A stretch of DNA of 64,000 nt from Coffea arabica. Taxonomy: Eukaryota > Streptophyta > Magnoliopsida > Gentianales > Rubiaceae. A program made the position numbers and the translations under genes. Below, one piece after another: positions 63,301 through 64,000 of this stretch (positions within the stretch are counted from its first letter, which is position 1; each line of letters opens with the position of its first letter). The notes beneath the pieces were generated by a model, which saw only the letters and a program-made list of their open reading frames with translations, made no database searches and was not told the origin of the DNA. The DNA lies in assembly GCF_036785885.1 (NCBI RefSeq), contig NC_092323.1:17182501-17246500 (forward strand), written 5' to 3'.

Positions 63301-63867
63301 TGTGGAATTTTTCTTCTTGGAAAGACGTGGACAAGATACTCAGAAAGTTTCCAAATATTTGCAGGCTCAAATGTGAGCTCTTGGAATTCCATAAGGATTT
63401 TGCTTGTGATGGAAACATCATGATTCTAGTTCTAAGTTGACTCGAATCACTCAATTTGATTTTCACTCCACTTCGTGATGTGCAACACCAGATTGAGTTT
63501 CAATTCCCTTTTGACTCTATCGGGCTTCTGCTTGCCATATTGCAAAATATCAGCACTTGCGAATCTTCCCAACCTTGAGGTTCTCAAACTACTCAAGCAA
63601 GCCTTTGTGGGGGAAAAGTGGAACATGGAAGTAGAACAATTCGCTAAAGTTAGATTCATGAAAATAGCTTCCTTGGACATTGTCCAAGGGATAGCCTCTG
63701 AATGCGAGGACAGTTTTCCTCATCTCCAGAAATTAGTATTGGAAAGCTGTCAGTTCTTGGAAGAGACCCCTTCTTCTTTGGTGCATATTCCAACTCTAGA
63801 ATACTTGAGGTGTATGATTCTCCCAACTCTGCAAGTTCAGTGGAACAAATTCAAGAAGAGCAAATGA
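60305..63867 (+). pseudogene. R1-type NLR (CC-NB-ARC-LRR) pseudogene
   Basis: A plus-strand, intron-poor relic of a late-blight-resistance-like NLR. 60305-61500 is the R1-specific N-terminal region (MANSSITRISSAWDDLQLVE, then VRYLRTFLQCVMKWG after a frame change near 60385), with a TAG at 60858 and further frame changes near 61130-61220. 61726-61923 holds the pre-NB stretch ending VVGFEDEATL. The P-loop and RNBS-A region expected next are absent. 62031-62504 has kinase-2 LIVLDDVWD and GLPL (CQGLPLTIV). 62510-62760 has RNBS-D-like NLKACFLYFGAFPED and an MHD-like IHDLL, with stops nearby. 62875-63867 encodes about ten LRRs, broken by stops near 63268 and 63435. Intact proteins of this class detect pathogen effectors; this one lacks nucleotide binding and has at least seven interruptions. 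Confidence 0.93.
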
Positions 63868-64000
63868 GCATGGGTTATACTGATCTAAAGATCCTTGTTT
63901 CCACCATAATGGATTACTGGTCTTCCGAAGTATGCTGGATTTGGCCAGCAAAGTTTACTCATTTTACATGTTTTTTTTTTCTTTTGATTCCTTTTAACTT
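63868..64000. other. 3' flank of the NLR relic
   Basis: Continues past the last readable LRR frame. A T-run is present near 63970. Nothing further is identified before the window ends. Confidence 0.4.

Noticed and set aside
1-64000. CRISPR arrays, bacterial operons or phage-like systems
   Set aside because: No regularly spaced repeats and no prokaryotic gene layout; splice sites and element types are those of a plant nuclear genome.

Overview
The window is plant nuclear DNA. Genes are split by canonical GT-AG introns, intergenic sequence is AT-rich, plastid-targeted nuclear genes are present, and non-LTR, LTR and TIR transposons are nested in each other. An R1-type (late-blight-resistance-like) NLR relic and a CYP81-type P450 suggest an asterid eudicot, possibly Lamiales, Gentianales or Solanales. 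That placement is inference.

Layout. 1-15.4 kb is a gene-poor transposon graveyard: TIR elements with 8-9 bp target duplications, two tRNA-type SINE copies with perfect 16-17 bp target duplications, and several tandem duplications. 15.5-15.9 kb (-) holds an orphan two-exon SET-domain fragment resembling ASHH1. 17.0-23.6 kb (+) is a four-exon SNM1/Apollo-like DNA-repair nuclease. 25.5-26.8 kb (-) is the nuclear gene for chloroplast NDH subunit S (NdhS). 28.05-30.85 kb is a decayed copy of a segment that includes the 3' part of the CHLI gene. 31.0-32.5 kb (-) is a CYP81-family P450. 33.7-37.0 kb is a hAT-like element and a scrambled LINE carrying a nested MITE. 37.45-40.1 kb is the intact counterpart of the duplicated segment, and 38.7-40.7 kb (-) is the functional CHLI gene (Mg-chelatase subunit I). 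42.5-47.4 kb is a TIR element containing a solo LTR and a complete but defective copia element. 49.2-52.7 kb (+) is a plastid ABC ATPase (ABCI11-like). 55.3-59.1 kb (+) is gamma-secretase subunit PEN-2. 60.3-63.9 kb (+) is a broken R1-type NLR without a P-loop.

Three intact genes (NDHS, CHLI, ABCI11-like) encode chloroplast proteins: cyclic electron transport, chlorophyll synthesis, and a plastid ECF-type transporter. Nothing in the sequence shows co-regulation, and they lie on both strands tens of kilobases apart.

The most informative feature is the CHLI segmental duplication. The copy by the pseudogene carries three insertions for which the other copy preserves empty sites, so element ends and target duplications can be read directly. 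A second notable feature is a copia element whose LTRs differ at only 4 of 351 positions although its coding region is truncated and carries a stop codon, which points to recent movement in trans. I saw no clearly new molecular system.
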